A stretch of DNA of 64,000 nucleotides from Duganella rivi (lineage in GTDB: Bacteria > Pseudomonadota > Gammaproteobacteria > Burkholderiales > Burkholderiaceae_D), in assembly GCF_009857435.1 (NCBI RefSeq), contig NZ_WWCK01000001.1, positions 558,001 through 622,000 on the forward strand, written 5' to 3'. Below the pieces are notes generated by a model. It did not search any database, was not told where the DNA came from, and saw only the letters and a list, made by a program, of their open reading frames with translations. Made by a program: the position numbers and the translations under genes. Positions 35,174 through 44,295 of the stretch are shown piece after piece. The first letter of the stretch is position 1, and the number at the start of each line of letters is the position of its first letter.

Positions 35174-37675
35174 TTAGAATTTCACGTCCAGCTTGACGCT
35201 GAAGTAGCGGAATACGTCGCGCGGCGGCACCCAGCTGTTGGCCGATACCTGCGGCGAGGTCGCAGTCGGGCCGGCGCGGAAGGACGACGGGCCGCTGGCG
35301 TTCGCATTCGGAATGTAGAAGCGATCGAACAGGTTGTTGACGCGGAAGCTGATCTTGTACTTGTCCTGTGCATCGCGCACGCCGAAGCCCAAATCAGTAA
35401 TACTGTATGCCTTGTTACGCGCGTTCGGGTCGTTGTTGATGTTGGTGCTGTAGTCGCTCTGGTAACGCACATTGGTGTTGACGAAGCCTTTCAGCGGCCA
35501 GCCCGGAATGCCAAAGTCGTAGTTGGCGCCGACGTTCAGCTTGATCTTCGGCGTGCCCGGGAAGACTTGGCCGTCCAGATTCTGCACGCCAGTGGTCGAA
35601 CCCGGCGCGATCGGGAAGCAGCGCGCGTTCTGGCCGGCGATCGAACCGTTGGCCGCCAGCTTGGTGCCGTTCACTGCAACGTTGGTCGGATCGCTATAGC
35701 ACGGGCCGAACGCCCACTTCTCAATCGTCGGCAAGGTGAAGGCCAGCGCTGCGCTCACGCTCAGGCCGCTGCCGACCATGGCGTTGGCGTCGATCTCGAA
35801 ACCGTGGGTGCGGATGTGCGGGATCGAGTTCAGCTGGCTGTAAATGGTCGGGTCATTCGGCAGCACGTAGGTGACGTTCTGCTGGTAGCCGAAGAAGTCC
35901 GAGTTGTAGTACGTGGCCGCCACCGACATGCGGTTGTTGAACAGGTTGGCCTTGGTGCCGATCTCGAAGCTCTGGCTGGTTTCCGGCTTGACCGGGAAGG
36001 CCGCCGCCGCTTTCAGGCCCGAGGTCACGTCATACGCTTCGCCCTTGTAGCCGGTCGATACCTGCGAGTACACCATCCAGTCCGGCGTGATTTGCTTCTG
36101 TAAGCTGATCTTGCCGGTGGTGGCCGGATCGCTGTTGCCGTAGCTCTGGAACTGATCCACGCCCACCGGGCCCGGCTTGAACGAGGCCTCGTCCAGCTGG
36201 TCGGTGTAGTAGTTGCGCTTGTAGTTGTAGCCCGAAATCTCCTGGTTGAAGCGCAGGCCCGCAGTCAGCGTCCACGTCGGCACGAATTCCCATGAGGCCT
36301 GGCCGAAGATCGACTTGTTGGTGTTGTAGATGTCGGTGTAGTAATTGGTCGGGCTCGATGGCGAGGTGGAGCTGCACACCGTCGGCGCCACGCAGTAGCC
36401 GCGTATGAAGTGGCGGTAGATCTCGTTATGCGCCACCCACAGGCCGGCCACGTACTTGAAGGTACCGGTGTCCGGCGAGACGTAGCGCAGTTCCTGCGTT
36501 TTCGAGCGGATATCGTAGGTGCCGAACTGGTAATTGCCGACGTTAGGCACGGCCGAACCGACCGAGTTGATGGTCGGCTGGTCGGTAAAGTCCTGGTCGC
36601 GGAAGTCGTTGGCCAGATACTTGCTCCACGAGGTGATCGACATCAGCGTGGCCTCGTTCGGCAAAGTCCACGACACTTTCAGGCCGACGCCGCGGTCGCT
36701 GGAAATCAGGCCGGTCGGGAAGTCGCGGCGCACGTTGCGGTTACCCGGATCGTTGACGTTGATGCCGGCCAGCAGCTGCGATGCCGGCAGTTGCGGATTG
36801 CCGTTCAGGTAGACGCCGTCGAGGCCGATCGGGGTCGATACCTGGGTGCCGGCCGCCGCCGAACCCGTGCGCAGGAAGAAACCGTTGACGGCTGTCACGC
36901 CGCGCGAATTCTCCTGGAGGTTGTAGCGCGGGCTCAGATCCACCTGCACGCTGTCGATCGGATTCCACTGCAGCTTGGCCATGAAGGTCTTGCCGCCCGA
37001 GCCGTTGACGTCCTTGCCGTCGGTCAGGTTGTGGAAGTTGCCCGGCATGCGGGTCTTGCCGGCGTACAGGCGCAGGGCGAAGTGCTCGTCCAGCTGGCCG
37101 CCTGCCGAGGCGTTGACGCGCCACTCGTTGTCGTTGGTCAGGTAGGTGCTGGCGCGGTACACCATCGGGCCGGAGATCGGCTTGGTGACGATGTTGACGG
37201 CGCCGGCCACTGCCGATTTACCGAACAGCGTCGATTGCGGGCCTTTCAGCACCTCGATGCGCGCCACGTCGGCCAAGTCTTTAAATGCCTGGAACTGGGT
37301 GGCGATCGGAATGTCGTCGATGATCACGGCCACGTCCGACTCGACGCCGATGCCGACCGACACAGTGCCGATGCCGCGCATGAAGATGGCGTTGTTGGCC
37401 GCCGTGGTGCCCGAGTTCAGGGTCAGCGACGGCATCATGGCCACCACGTCTTCGATCTCGCGGATATTGGTGCGCTGGATTTCCTGCTCGCTCATGACGG
37501 AAATCGCCATCGGCACGTTTTCCAGCTTTTCGACCCGCTTGTTGGCGGTGACCACCACGGTTTCCAGCGTGCCGGGCTTGGTGGTGGATTCGTCCTGCTG
37601 CGCGTGGGCGTTCATGGACAGTAAAGCGACGGCCAAGGCCGCCGCCATCGGCGTGAGGGGGATGCTGCGTTTCAT
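35174..37675 (-). CDS. TonB-dependent outer membrane receptor
   Basis: This 833-residue protein has a signal peptide (to about residue 25, ending NAHA), a TonB-box-like ETVVVTANKR near 33, and a plug domain with FMRGIGTVS and IEVLKGPQSTLFGKSAVAGAVNIVTK. A long beta-barrel follows, ending in an aromatic-rich terminal strand (FRYFSVKLDVKF). It imports a ligand across the outer membrane with TonB energy. The plug style resembles receptors of the broad 'TonB-dependent siderophore-like' class used for many substrates, and no iron-specific feature is seen. The gene has its own promoter and follows an acyl-CoA dehydrogenase gene. GGAGA precedes the ATG. Confidence 0.93.
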   Translation of the reverse strand: MKRSIPLTPMAAALAVALLSMNAHAQQDESTTKPGTLETVVVTANKRVEKLENVPMAISVMSEQEIQRTNIREIEDVVAMMPSLTLNSGTTAANNAIFMRGIGTVSVGIGVESDVAVIIDDIPIATQFQAFKDLADVARIEVLKGPQSTLFGKSAVAGAVNIVTKPISGPMVYRASTYLTNDNEWRVNASAGGQLDEHFALRLYAGKTRMPGNFHNLTDGKDVNGSGGKTFMAKLQWNPIDSVQVDLSPRYNLQENSRGVTAVNGFFLRTGSAAAGTQVSTPIGLDGVYLNGNPQLPASQLLAGINVNDPGNRNVRRDFPTGLISSDRGVGLKVSWTLPNEATLMSITSWSKYLANDFRDQDFTDQPTINSVGSAVPNVGNYQFGTYDIRSKTQELRYVSPDTGTFKYVAGLWVAHNEIYRHFIRGYCVAPTVCSSTSPSSPTNYYTDIYNTNKSIFGQASWEFVPTWTLTAGLRFNQEISGYNYKRNYYTDQLDEASFKPGPVGVDQFQSYGNSDPATTGKISLQKQITPDWMVYSQVSTGYKGEAYDVTSGLKAAAAFPVKPETSQSFEIGTKANLFNNRMSVAATYYNSDFFGYQQNVTYVLPNDPTIYSQLNSIPHIRTHGFEIDANAMVGSGLSVSAALAFTLPTIEKWAFGPCYSDPTNVAVNGTKLAANGSIAGQNARCFPIAPGSTTGVQNLDGQVFPGTPKIKLNVGANYDFGIPGWPLKGFVNTNVRYQSDYSTNINNDPNARNKAYSITDLGFGVRDAQDKYKISFRVNNLFDRFYIPNANASGPSSFRAGPTATSPQVSANSWVPPRDVFRYFSVKLDVKF

Positions 37676-37698
37676 GCTTGTCTCCTGCTTATAGTTTT

Positions 37699-37714
37699 AG
37701 TTAATCGTTTAACT
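37699..37714. promoter_or_regulatory. 16-bp operator-like palindrome in the TonB receptor leader
   Basis: AGTTAA, four bases (TCGT), then TTAACT form a perfect 6+6 inverted repeat. It lies 24 bp upstream of the receptor ATG and just downstream of the predicted transcription start. This is a position where a bound repressor would stop initiation or elongation. The regulator is unknown. Confidence 0.55.
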
Positions 37715-37727
37715 TAAGTGACGAGCA

Positions 37728-37756
37728 AGATTAAATCAGCAATTTAAAGAAGTCAA
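37728..37756 (-). promoter_or_regulatory. Sigma-70-type promoter of the TonB receptor gene
   Basis: On the minus strand TTGACT (37756-37751) is followed after exactly 17 bases by TAATCT (37733-37728). Initiation would fall near 37721 and give a leader of roughly 45 bases that contains the AGTTAA/TTAACT palindrome. The match is five of six at -35 and four of six at -10. Confidence 0.6.
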
Positions 37757-37770
37757 TAGATGTGGGAAAA

Positions 37771-37789
37771 CCGCGCAACAGGTGCGCGG
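37771..37789 (-). terminator. Weak terminator-like hairpin after the acyl-CoA dehydrogenase gene
   Basis: CCGCGC and GCGCGG form a 6-bp GC stem with a 7-base loop. On the minus strand it is followed by four T residues. It is 27 bp after the dehydrogenase stop and ahead of the receptor promoter, so it probably separates the two transcripts. The short T-run makes it a weak candidate. Confidence 0.45.
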
Positions 37790-37815
37790 AAAACGATTAC
37801 CTTAACTGTGCCGGA

Positions 37816-39030
37816 CTATTTATAGCGGGCAAGTTCCATCTTGCCGATTTGGCTACGGTGCACCTCGTCCGGGCCGTCCGCCAGGCGCAGCGAGCGGGCG
37901 CTGGCGTAAGCATGGGCCAGGAACGGGTCGGCCATGCCGCCGCCGCCCTGCACCTGGATCGCCCAGTCGATCACCTGGCAGGCCATGGATGGCGCAGCCA
38001 CCTTGATCATGGCGATTTCCTTGGCCGCCACCTTGTTGCCGACCGTGTCCATCATGTGGGCGGCGTTCAGCACCAGCAGGCGCGCCTGGTCGATCATGAT
38101 GCGGGCCTCGGCAATGCGCTCCAGCGTGACGCCCTGCTCCGCCACCGGCTTGCCGAAGGCGACGCGGCTCAAGCTGCGCTTGCACATCTGCTCCAGCGCG
38201 CGCTCGGCCAGGCCGATCAAACGCATGCAGTGGTGGATGCGGCCCGGCCCCAGCCGGCCTTGGGCGATTTCGAAACCGCGGCCTTCGCCCAGCAGCAAAT
38301 TGGCGGCCGGCACGCGCACGTTGTCGAACACGATTTCGGCGTGGCCGTGCGGCGCGTCGTCAAAGCCGAACACCGGCAGGTGGCGCAGGATGTTGACGCC
38401 CGGCGTATCGCGCGGCACCAGGATCATCGATTGCTGCTTGTGGCGGCTCGCATTGTCGGGATCGCTCTTGCCCATGAAGATAAACACGGCGCAGCGCGGA
38501 TCGTTGGCGCCGGACGACCACCATTTGCGGCCATTGATCACGTAATGGTCGCCGTCGCGCACGATGGAACTGGCGATGTTGGTGGCGTCCGACGACGCCA
38601 CTTCCGGCTCGGTCATGCCGAAGCAGGAGCGGATGCGGCCATCGAGCAAGGGCGCCAGCCACTGCTTCTGCTGCTCCGGCGTGCCGTAGCGCGCCAGCAC
38701 TTCCATATTGCCGGTGTCCGGCGCCGAGCAGTTGAACACTTCCGGCGCCCAGTGCACGCGGCCCATGATTTCACACAGCGGCGCGTATTCGAGGTTGGTC
38801 AGGCCGGCGCCATGTTCGGAGTCGGGCAGGAACAGATTCCACAAGCCGGCAGCGCGCGCTTTGAGCTTGAGTTGTTCCATAATCTTGGTGGCGACCCACG
38901 CATTGCCGGCGGCGCGGTTGGCGTCGATCTCGGCGTGGAAGTTGGCTTCGTTTGGATAGATGTGTTCATCCATGAAGGCCGTGAGCCTGGCTTGTAGCGC
39001 CTTTACCTTCGGGCTGTAATCGAAATCCAT
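37816..39030 (-). CDS. Acyl-CoA dehydrogenase family protein
   Basis: This 404-residue flavoprotein has the FAD/acyl-CoA segments [17 protein letters not shown] near 140 and [15 protein letters not shown] near 168, with [17 protein letters not shown] in the helical C-terminal domain. [21 protein letters not shown] near 360 is the C-terminal FAD-binding motif. It matches the long-branch ACAD10/11-like subgroup of bacterial FadE proteins more than short-chain enzymes. The gene lies 12 bp downstream of the phosphatase gene and is probably cotranscribed with it. The acyl substrate is unknown. Confidence 0.92.
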   Translation of the reverse strand: MDFDYSPKVKALQARLTAFMDEHIYPNEANFHAEIDANRAAGNAWVATKIMEQLKLKARAAGLWNLFLPDSEHGAGLTNLEYAPLCEIMGRVHWAPEVFNCSAPDTGNMEVLARYGTPEQQKQWLAPLLDGRIRSCFGMTEPEVASSDATNIASSIVRDGDHYVINGRKWWSSGANDPRCAVFIFMGKSDPDNASRHKQQSMILVPRDTPGVNILRHLPVFGFDDAPHGHAEIVFDNVRVPAANLLLGEGRGFEIAQGRLGPGRIHHCMRLIGLAERALEQMCKRSLSRVAFGKPVAEQGVTLERIAEARIMIDQARLLVLNAAHMMDTVGNKVAAKEIAMIKVAAPSMACQVIDWAIQVQGGGGMADPFLAHAYASARSLRLADGPDEVHRSQIGKMELARYK

Positions 39031-39042
39031 GGTGTCTCCTCT

Positions 39043-39747
39043 TTATCGGTATGTGACCGTGCCATGCTGGCCTAGCCACTCAAGGTGCGCGTAGTTGTTC
39101 AGGTAATTCAGCGTGAATTGGCCGGGGCGTTGCAGCAGCTTGGTGACGGCGCAATTGGCCAGCGTCCAGTTCAGCTCCATCACCTGGTAGTCCTGTAGTC
39201 CCAGCAGGTGCTGCATCAGCGTGGCGATTACGCCGCCGGAGGTGAACACGATGGTGGTCTGCTTGCTGCTGTCGGTATCGAGGCGCTCGAGCGCGCGCAC
39301 GCAGCGGCGGCGGAAGTCGGGCCAGGTTTCGGTGTAGTCGCTATCATGCCAGCCGCTCATCCAGCGTTGCATGGCGGCGCGGAACAGGTGCTCCAGCGCG
39401 CGCGCCGGTTCAACGTGACTGGCCAGCAGCGCCTTGAAGGCGACGGCGTCGGCGTATTCCGGGCAGTGGCGCAGCAGCACCTCGTGGTGATCGAATTCGG
39501 CGAAGTCGTGGTCGGTGATCCACTCGGTCTCCACCAGCAGCGGCTTCGGTAGTTCGGCCATGCAGGTGTCTGCCGTTTGGCGATGGCGCGCCATGCCACC
39601 GGTGACCACCTTGTGGAAGGCCTGGTGGCTGTTGGCATACCACTGGCCCAGCAAGCGTGCCTGCTCATAGCCCAGCTCCGACAGTTGATCGTAATTGGCG
39701 CTGCCGAACGAGGCCTGCCCGTGGCGCACCAGCAAAATTTGTCCCAT
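39043..39747 (-). CDS. Histidine phosphatase (phosphoglycerate mutase-like) family protein
   Basis: This 234-residue protein begins MGQILLVRHGQASFG, with the catalytic RHG at 8-10, and shows GGMARHRQTADTC near 50. The second histidine is replaced by the VFTSGG variant near 171 rather than the usual SHG. Family members remove phosphate from sugars, small metabolites or proteins. It precedes the acyl-CoA dehydrogenase gene by 12 bp, a pairing seen in other betaproteobacteria. The missing canonical second histidine makes the exact activity uncertain. Confidence 0.87.
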   Translation of the reverse strand: MGQILLVRHGQASFGSANYDQLSELGYEQARLLGQWYANSHQAFHKVVTGGMARHRQTADTCMAELPKPLLVETEWITDHDFAEFDHHEVLLRHCPEYADAVAFKALLASHVEPARALEHLFRAAMQRWMSGWHDSDYTETWPDFRRRCVRALERLDTDSSKQTTIVFTSGGVIATLMQHLLGLQDYQVMELNWTLANCAVTKLLQRPGQFTLNYLNNYAHLEWLGQHGTVTYR

Positions 39748-39831
39748 ATCGCATGTTCTCCCAGGCTGGTAGCTTAGCGCCTGTCCTATAATTCATCAAA
39801 TGAATAGAATTAATTGGCCCGGATAAATATC

Positions 39832-40743
39832 GTGCATATATCAAAAGTGGATCTGAACTTGTTCATCGTGCTGGAGGCGATATACACCGAAGGCAGCATC
39901 ACGCGCGCCAGCTTGAAGATGAATTTGACGCAGCCGGCGATCAGCCATGCGCTGAACCGCTTGCGGCAGCTGTTCGACGATCCGCTGTTTGAACGCCAGG
40001 GCCATGTGATGACACCGACGCCGCTGGCCCGCTCCATCATCGAACCGGTGCGGCGCGCCTTGCGCGGTTTTGAAGTAACGCTGAACGGTGCGGCGCGTTT
40101 TGATGCGGTCAGCAGCGAGCGTAGTTTTTCGCTGGGCGTGCGCGACGTGCTGGAAGCGAGCGTGCTGCCGCAACTGATGGCGGGGATTGCGCGCGAAGCG
40201 CCTTCTGTGACGCTGAATACCTTGCAGGTCAGCCGCCGCGAACTGGAAAGCGAACTGGCGGCCGGCACGCTGGACGCATGCCTCGACGTGCTGCTGCCGC
40301 TATCGAACGACATCCGCCGTGCGCAGCTGGCGGGCGATAAAACCGTGGTGCTGGTACGGCGCGGCCATCCGCTGGTGAAGCGGCGCGCGCTGCCGCTGGA
40401 GACGTATCTGCAACTGGAGCACATCCAAACCAGCTCGCGCCGGCGCGGGCCGGGGCTGGAGGACGTGGAGTTAAGCCGGCTAGGCCTACAGCGGCGCATC
40501 CGCCTGCGCTGCCAGCACTACTTCGCCGCCTGCCGCGTGGTCAGCGAAACCGATCTGGCGTTGACGATGCCCGAACGCCTGGCGCGCATCGTCAACCAGC
40601 AGTTCAACAACCAGCTCTTGCCCTTCCCTCTGGAGATGCCCTCGCTCGACATCTACCTCTACTGGCACGCCAACGTCGACAACGATCCCGCCAACCTGTG
40701 GCTGCGCGAGCAAATCACTGCAGCAATGCAGATCGCCGGTTAA
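39832..40743 (+). CDS. LysR-family transcriptional regulator
   Basis: This encodes 303 residues if started at GTG 39832 (reading MHISKVDLNLFIVLEAIYTEG, the common NodD-like beginning). A TTG six codons earlier is the alternative, and neither has a strong ribosome site. The winged helix contains SITRASLKMNLTQPAISHALNRL. It is divergent from the phosphatase and acyl-CoA dehydrogenase genes across about 80 bp and is likely to regulate them. Its stop is directly adjacent to the pqiC stop. Confidence 0.88.
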   Translation: MHISKVDLNLFIVLEAIYTEGSITRASLKMNLTQPAISHALNRLRQLFDDPLFERQGHVMTPTPLARSIIEPVRRALRGFEVTLNGAARFDAVSSERSFSLGVRDVLEASVLPQLMAGIAREAPSVTLNTLQVSRRELESELAAGTLDACLDVLLPLSNDIRRAQLAGDKTVVLVRRGHPLVKRRALPLETYLQLEHIQTSSRRRGPGLEDVELSRLGLQRRIRLRCQHYFAACRVVSETDLALTMPERLARIVNQQFNNQLLPFPLEMPSLDIYLYWHANVDNDPANLWLREQITAAMQIAG

Positions 40744-41331
40744 TTAGCAGCTGGGTTTTCCGCCAGCGGCCAGGATGCGCACGGTCTTGGCGATGTCGGT
40801 GCTGATGCGGGCGATGGCGCGGCGGTGGCCGGCGACTAGTTCGTCGTAACCGGCGCTGACGGTTTCTTGGGCGACGCTGCGGCAGGTGTGGACTTGGGTG
40901 CTGCCGACCAGGCGCACGCTCCACACGGCGTCGATCAGCGCGTACCGGCCCGGTGCGGATTCGAAGCGCTGGATGTTGGTGCTGATGCGGTAGACCGGGG
41001 CTTTGTCCGGCGTTGGCGTGCGGAAGACGTCGATCGTTCCTAGGTCACCTGATACCGCTAGCGATAGGGCCTGGCCGATTTCTGCTGCGGGCGGCGCGGC
41101 CCAGCGTTCCTGTTCCAGCAGGTCGACGCGGCCGGCGCCGGTGGTGACGACCAGCTGGTTGCGCGCTACTTGCTGCGGCACTGTCACCGCCGGTAGTTCG
41201 ATGTAGTACGCAGGCGTGGCTTGCGGTGCACTGCCGCCCATGCCCACGCTCAGGCTATAGAAGTGCTCCGGCGGCGAGCTTGCGCAGCCTGCTATCAACG
41301 CCATCGCCGCAGTCACAAATACACGCATCAT
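40744..41331 (-). CDS. pqiC: Intermembrane transport lipoprotein PqiC
   Basis: This 195-residue protein has a lipobox (ALIAGC, lipidated Cys16) and the ABC-transporter auxiliary-lipoprotein fold seen in PqiC/YmbA (FYSLSVG near 25, IELPAVTVPQQVARNQLVV near 44). PqiC sits on the inner face of the outer membrane and caps the PqiB tube. The gene overlaps pqiB by four bases, giving the pqiA-pqiB-pqiC order found in E. coli. Confidence 0.92.
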   Translation of the reverse strand: MMRVFVTAAMALIAGCASSPPEHFYSLSVGMGGSAPQATPAYYIELPAVTVPQQVARNQLVVTTGAGRVDLLEQERWAAPPAAEIGQALSLAVSGDLGTIDVFRTPTPDKAPVYRISTNIQRFESAPGRYALIDAVWSVRLVGSTQVHTCRSVAQETVSAGYDELVAGHRRAIARISTDIAKTVRILAAGGKPSC

Positions 41332-42944
41332 TTCTGCTCTCCTTTTTGCTTACCGCGTATCAGCGATTCAGGGTGGCGCTCCAGGTAGTCCGACAGCGCA
41401 TTCAATGACTGCAAGGTTTGCGTCAACTGTTGCAAGGCTTCGCGCAAATCGGACTGCACCGGCGAATCCTTCTGCAGCAGTTGATCCGCTTCATTGAAAG
41501 TCTTGCGCGCCGCTGCCAAGGTGCCTTTCATTTCCGGCACCACTTGCGAGTCCAACTGCTTCATCAGCACATCGACGCTCTTCAAGGTATCGCGCAGGTT
41601 TTTGCCGATTTCTTCGAACGGCACTTTATCGAGCTTGCGCGCGATGCTGGAGATTTGCGTCTGCAATTCATCAAGACTGTTCGGCACCGTCGGCACCTCC
41701 GGTACTTCCGCCGTCATGTCCACCTTGGCCGGCGCCGCATTCGGGAAGAAGTCCAGCGCCACGTACAACTGCCCGGTCAACAGGTTCCCGGTTCGTAGCT
41801 GGCCGCGCAAGCCGCGCGCCACCAGGCGCTCCAGCAACTGCGGGCCGGCGTTGCGTTCCTGCTCACTGGCGATCGACTGCGCAAAGCTGCGGCCCAGGCG
41901 CGCCGGGTACATATCGACCGTGACCGGCATGCGGAAGTTCTTCTTCACCGGATCAAACTCGACGCCGACCGAGCGCACCTCGCCCATCACGATGCCGCGA
42001 AAATCGACCGGCGCGCCGGGCGACAATCCGCGCAGCGATTGGTCGAAATACAGCACGGTGGTAATCGGCACGCCATCCGGCTCGCGCAGCGCGGTGGCCT
42101 GATCTGCGCCCAGCAGAAACTCGCTGCCGGCCGGCGCCACGCTGGATGGCTTCTGCCCCGTGATCGATTCAAACGCTATGCCGCCCACCAGCAATGCCGC
42201 CAGCGACTGCGTGTTGACCTTGAAGCCGTTGGAATCCAGCCGCACATCAACACCGCTGGCATGCCACCAGCGCGTATTCTTGCCGACGTATTGATCGTAA
42301 GGCGCGCTGACGAAGACCGACATCTTCACGCCGCGCCCTTTCTCTTCCAGGTCGAAACCGGTCACCTGTCCCACTTGAATACGGCGATAGAAAATCGGCG
42401 AGCCGACATCGATAGAGCCCAGCGTTTCACCGTGCAGCGTGTAAGTCGTGCCCTTCTCATCGCGCGTCACTTGCGGCGGCTTTTCCAGTCCCGTAAAGTC
42501 AGTCCGCGTTTCCTCCGACTTGCCCGCATCGACGCCAATATAAGATCCCGACAGCAGCGTATTCAAGCCTGATACGCCGCTCGCACCGATGCGCGGCTTC
42601 ACCACCCAGAAGCGCGTATCGGCCGCCGTGAAGCGCTTGGCCTCCTTGCTCATGTCAATCGTGACCAGCACCTTGGACAGATCGCGCGCCAGCGATATCG
42701 AGCGCACCAAGCCGATATCCACGTCCTTGTATTTGACCTTGGTCTTGCCCGGCTCCAGCCCGTCGGCGCTGCGGAAGCTGACGATCACCGTAGGCCCTTG
42801 ATCGAGTATTGACTTAGCCACCAGCGTCAAGCCGATCAGCGCCGCCAGCAAGGGAATCAGCCACACCAGCGACGGCAGCCAGCGGCTGGCCTTCTCCACG
42901 TTAGGCTCCGGCAGCGGCGGCGCGCCGCTCTCGTTTTCAGACAT
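41328..42944 (-). CDS. pqiB: Intermembrane transport protein PqiB (MCE domains)
   Basis: This encodes 538 residues (E. coli PqiB is about 546). I chose ATG 42944 because GGAG lies seven bases upstream; an ATG four codons earlier is possible. One transmembrane helix (about 21-43, LPSLVWLIPLLAALIGLTLV) is followed by three MCE domains beginning near 47 (VSFRSADGLEPGKTKVKYKDV), 158 and 290. The C-terminus is a long helical coiled-coil stretch. PqiB forms a lipid-conducting tube across the periplasm. It overlaps pqiA by eight bases. Confidence 0.94.
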   Translation of the reverse strand: MSENESGAPPLPEPNVEKASRWLPSLVWLIPLLAALIGLTLVAKSILDQGPTVIVSFRSADGLEPGKTKVKYKDVDIGLVRSISLARDLSKVLVTIDMSKEAKRFTAADTRFWVVKPRIGASGVSGLNTLLSGSYIGVDAGKSEETRTDFTGLEKPPQVTRDEKGTTYTLHGETLGSIDVGSPIFYRRIQVGQVTGFDLEEKGRGVKMSVFVSAPYDQYVGKNTRWWHASGVDVRLDSNGFKVNTQSLAALLVGGIAFESITGQKPSSVAPAGSEFLLGADQATALREPDGVPITTVLYFDQSLRGLSPGAPVDFRGIVMGEVRSVGVEFDPVKKNFRMPVTVDMYPARLGRSFAQSIASEQERNAGPQLLERLVARGLRGQLRTGNLLTGQLYVALDFFPNAAPAKVDMTAEVPEVPTVPNSLDELQTQISSIARKLDKVPFEEIGKNLRDTLKSVDVLMKQLDSQVVPEMKGTLAAARKTFNEADQLLQKDSPVQSDLREALQQLTQTLQSLNALSDYLERHPESLIRGKQKGEQK

Positions 42945-44265
42945 GCTTCTCTCCATGGCTATCGATAGGATCCCAGATCAAGCGGGGATCGAACTGCATA
43001 GACGCGATCATGGTCAGCACCACCACGGCGCAAAACGCCATGGCGCCGGGGCCGGCCGTGATCACCGCCAGCGACTGGAAGCGCACCAGCGCCACCGTCA
43101 GCGTAATCACAAAAATATCGAGCATCGACCAGCGGCCGACAAACTCCACGATGCGGTACAAGGCGGTGCGCTGCAAAGGGCGCCAGCGCGAGCGGCGCTG
43201 CGCCGTCCACGCCAGCAAGGCCAGCGCCGCCAGCTTCAGCACCGGCACCACGATGCTGGCAATGAAAATAATCGCCGCCAGCGCTGGGGAGCCGCTCGTC
43301 CAGAAGTAGACCACGCCGCTGATGATCGTGTCGTCCTCCTTGCCGAACAGCGAATGGGTGTACATCACCGGCAGCAGGTTGGCCGGAATGTAGAGAATGG
43401 CCGCCGCCAGCAAGAAGGCCCAGGTGCGGCCCACGCTGTCCGGGCGGCGCCGGTGCAGGCGCGCGCCGCAACGCGCGCAATACTGGTGCCGCACCGTGTA
43501 CTTGAGCGACTCCACCAGCCCGCAGCTGTGGCAAGCCAGCAGCGGCGCGCCCTTGCTGAGCGCCGCGTAGTGAAAAGTCTTTTGCGCCACGCGGCGCGGC
43601 CCCGGCAAGTGCTCGCCGAGATTCCACAAAATCCTGGGATCGAAGGACACCACAATCGCCAGCATCAGGGTCAGCGCACCAAACGCGAACAGGCCCGGTT
43701 GCACTAGCACTTGCGCGAGGCTGGTCATCTTCACGATGGTGATCAGGATGCCGATCATCAGCACCTCGGTCATGCCCCAGCGGCGCGCCATGCCGACCAA
43801 CCGCAGCAAGTGATCGAAGCCTGCCGGCCGCTCGCCGTTACGCAGCGATAGCGTCACATACAGCAGCGAGCCCAATTCCACCGCCGGCAGCAGAATCGTG
43901 AACAGGAACACCAGCACCGCCACCAGCTGCATCTGCTCCATCCACAGCACGCGGATCGCACCGAGCAAGGTAGCGCTGCTGCTATAACCGCCCACCTCCA
44001 ACTCGACGATCGGGAAGAACTGCGCAATCAGAAAGGTGATCACCGCGCCGAGCGTGATGGCCGCCATGCGGCTGGCGTCGGAATGGATGCCGCGATACAG
44101 GATCGAGCGGCAGCGCACGCAGCGCGCCTTCTCGCGCGGGCGTACCGGGCGGCGCAGATGCAGCACGCCGCAATCGTGGCAACTGATTAAATCGTATCGA
44201 TGCACAGGTTGACCGTTGTATCCATCATGAGCCATATCATACGGCAAAGCCGGATCGGCTATCAT
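42937..44265 (-). CDS. pqiA: Inner membrane protein PqiA
   Basis: This 442-residue protein has two tandem halves. Each begins with a zinc-ribbon-like pair of CxxC motifs (CHDC with CVRC, and CHSC with CARC) and continues with four hydrophobic helices. This duplicated layout is that of PqiA, the inner membrane partner of the PqiB MCE tube. The start is uncertain: ATG 44265 or the in-frame ATG at 44235 (MAHDGYNG); neither has a clear ribosome site. It is the first gene of pqiABC, and its start overlaps the leader of the divergent solute-binding gene. Confidence 0.93.
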   Translation of the reverse strand: MIADPALPYDMAHDGYNGQPVHRYDLISCHDCGVLHLRRPVRPREKARCVRCRSILYRGIHSDASRMAAITLGAVITFLIAQFFPIVELEVGGYSSSATLLGAIRVLWMEQMQLVAVLVFLFTILLPAVELGSLLYVTLSLRNGERPAGFDHLLRLVGMARRWGMTEVLMIGILITIVKMTSLAQVLVQPGLFAFGALTLMLAIVVSFDPRILWNLGEHLPGPRRVAQKTFHYAALSKGAPLLACHSCGLVESLKYTVRHQYCARCGARLHRRRPDSVGRTWAFLLAAAILYIPANLLPVMYTHSLFGKEDDTIISGVVYFWTSGSPALAAIIFIASIVVPVLKLAALALLAWTAQRRSRWRPLQRTALYRIVEFVGRWSMLDIFVITLTVALVRFQSLAVITAGPGAMAFCAVVVLTMIASMQFDPRLIWDPIDSHGEKHV

Positions 44266-44295
44266 AGAGCACGATTTGAATCCCGGAGACAGCCC

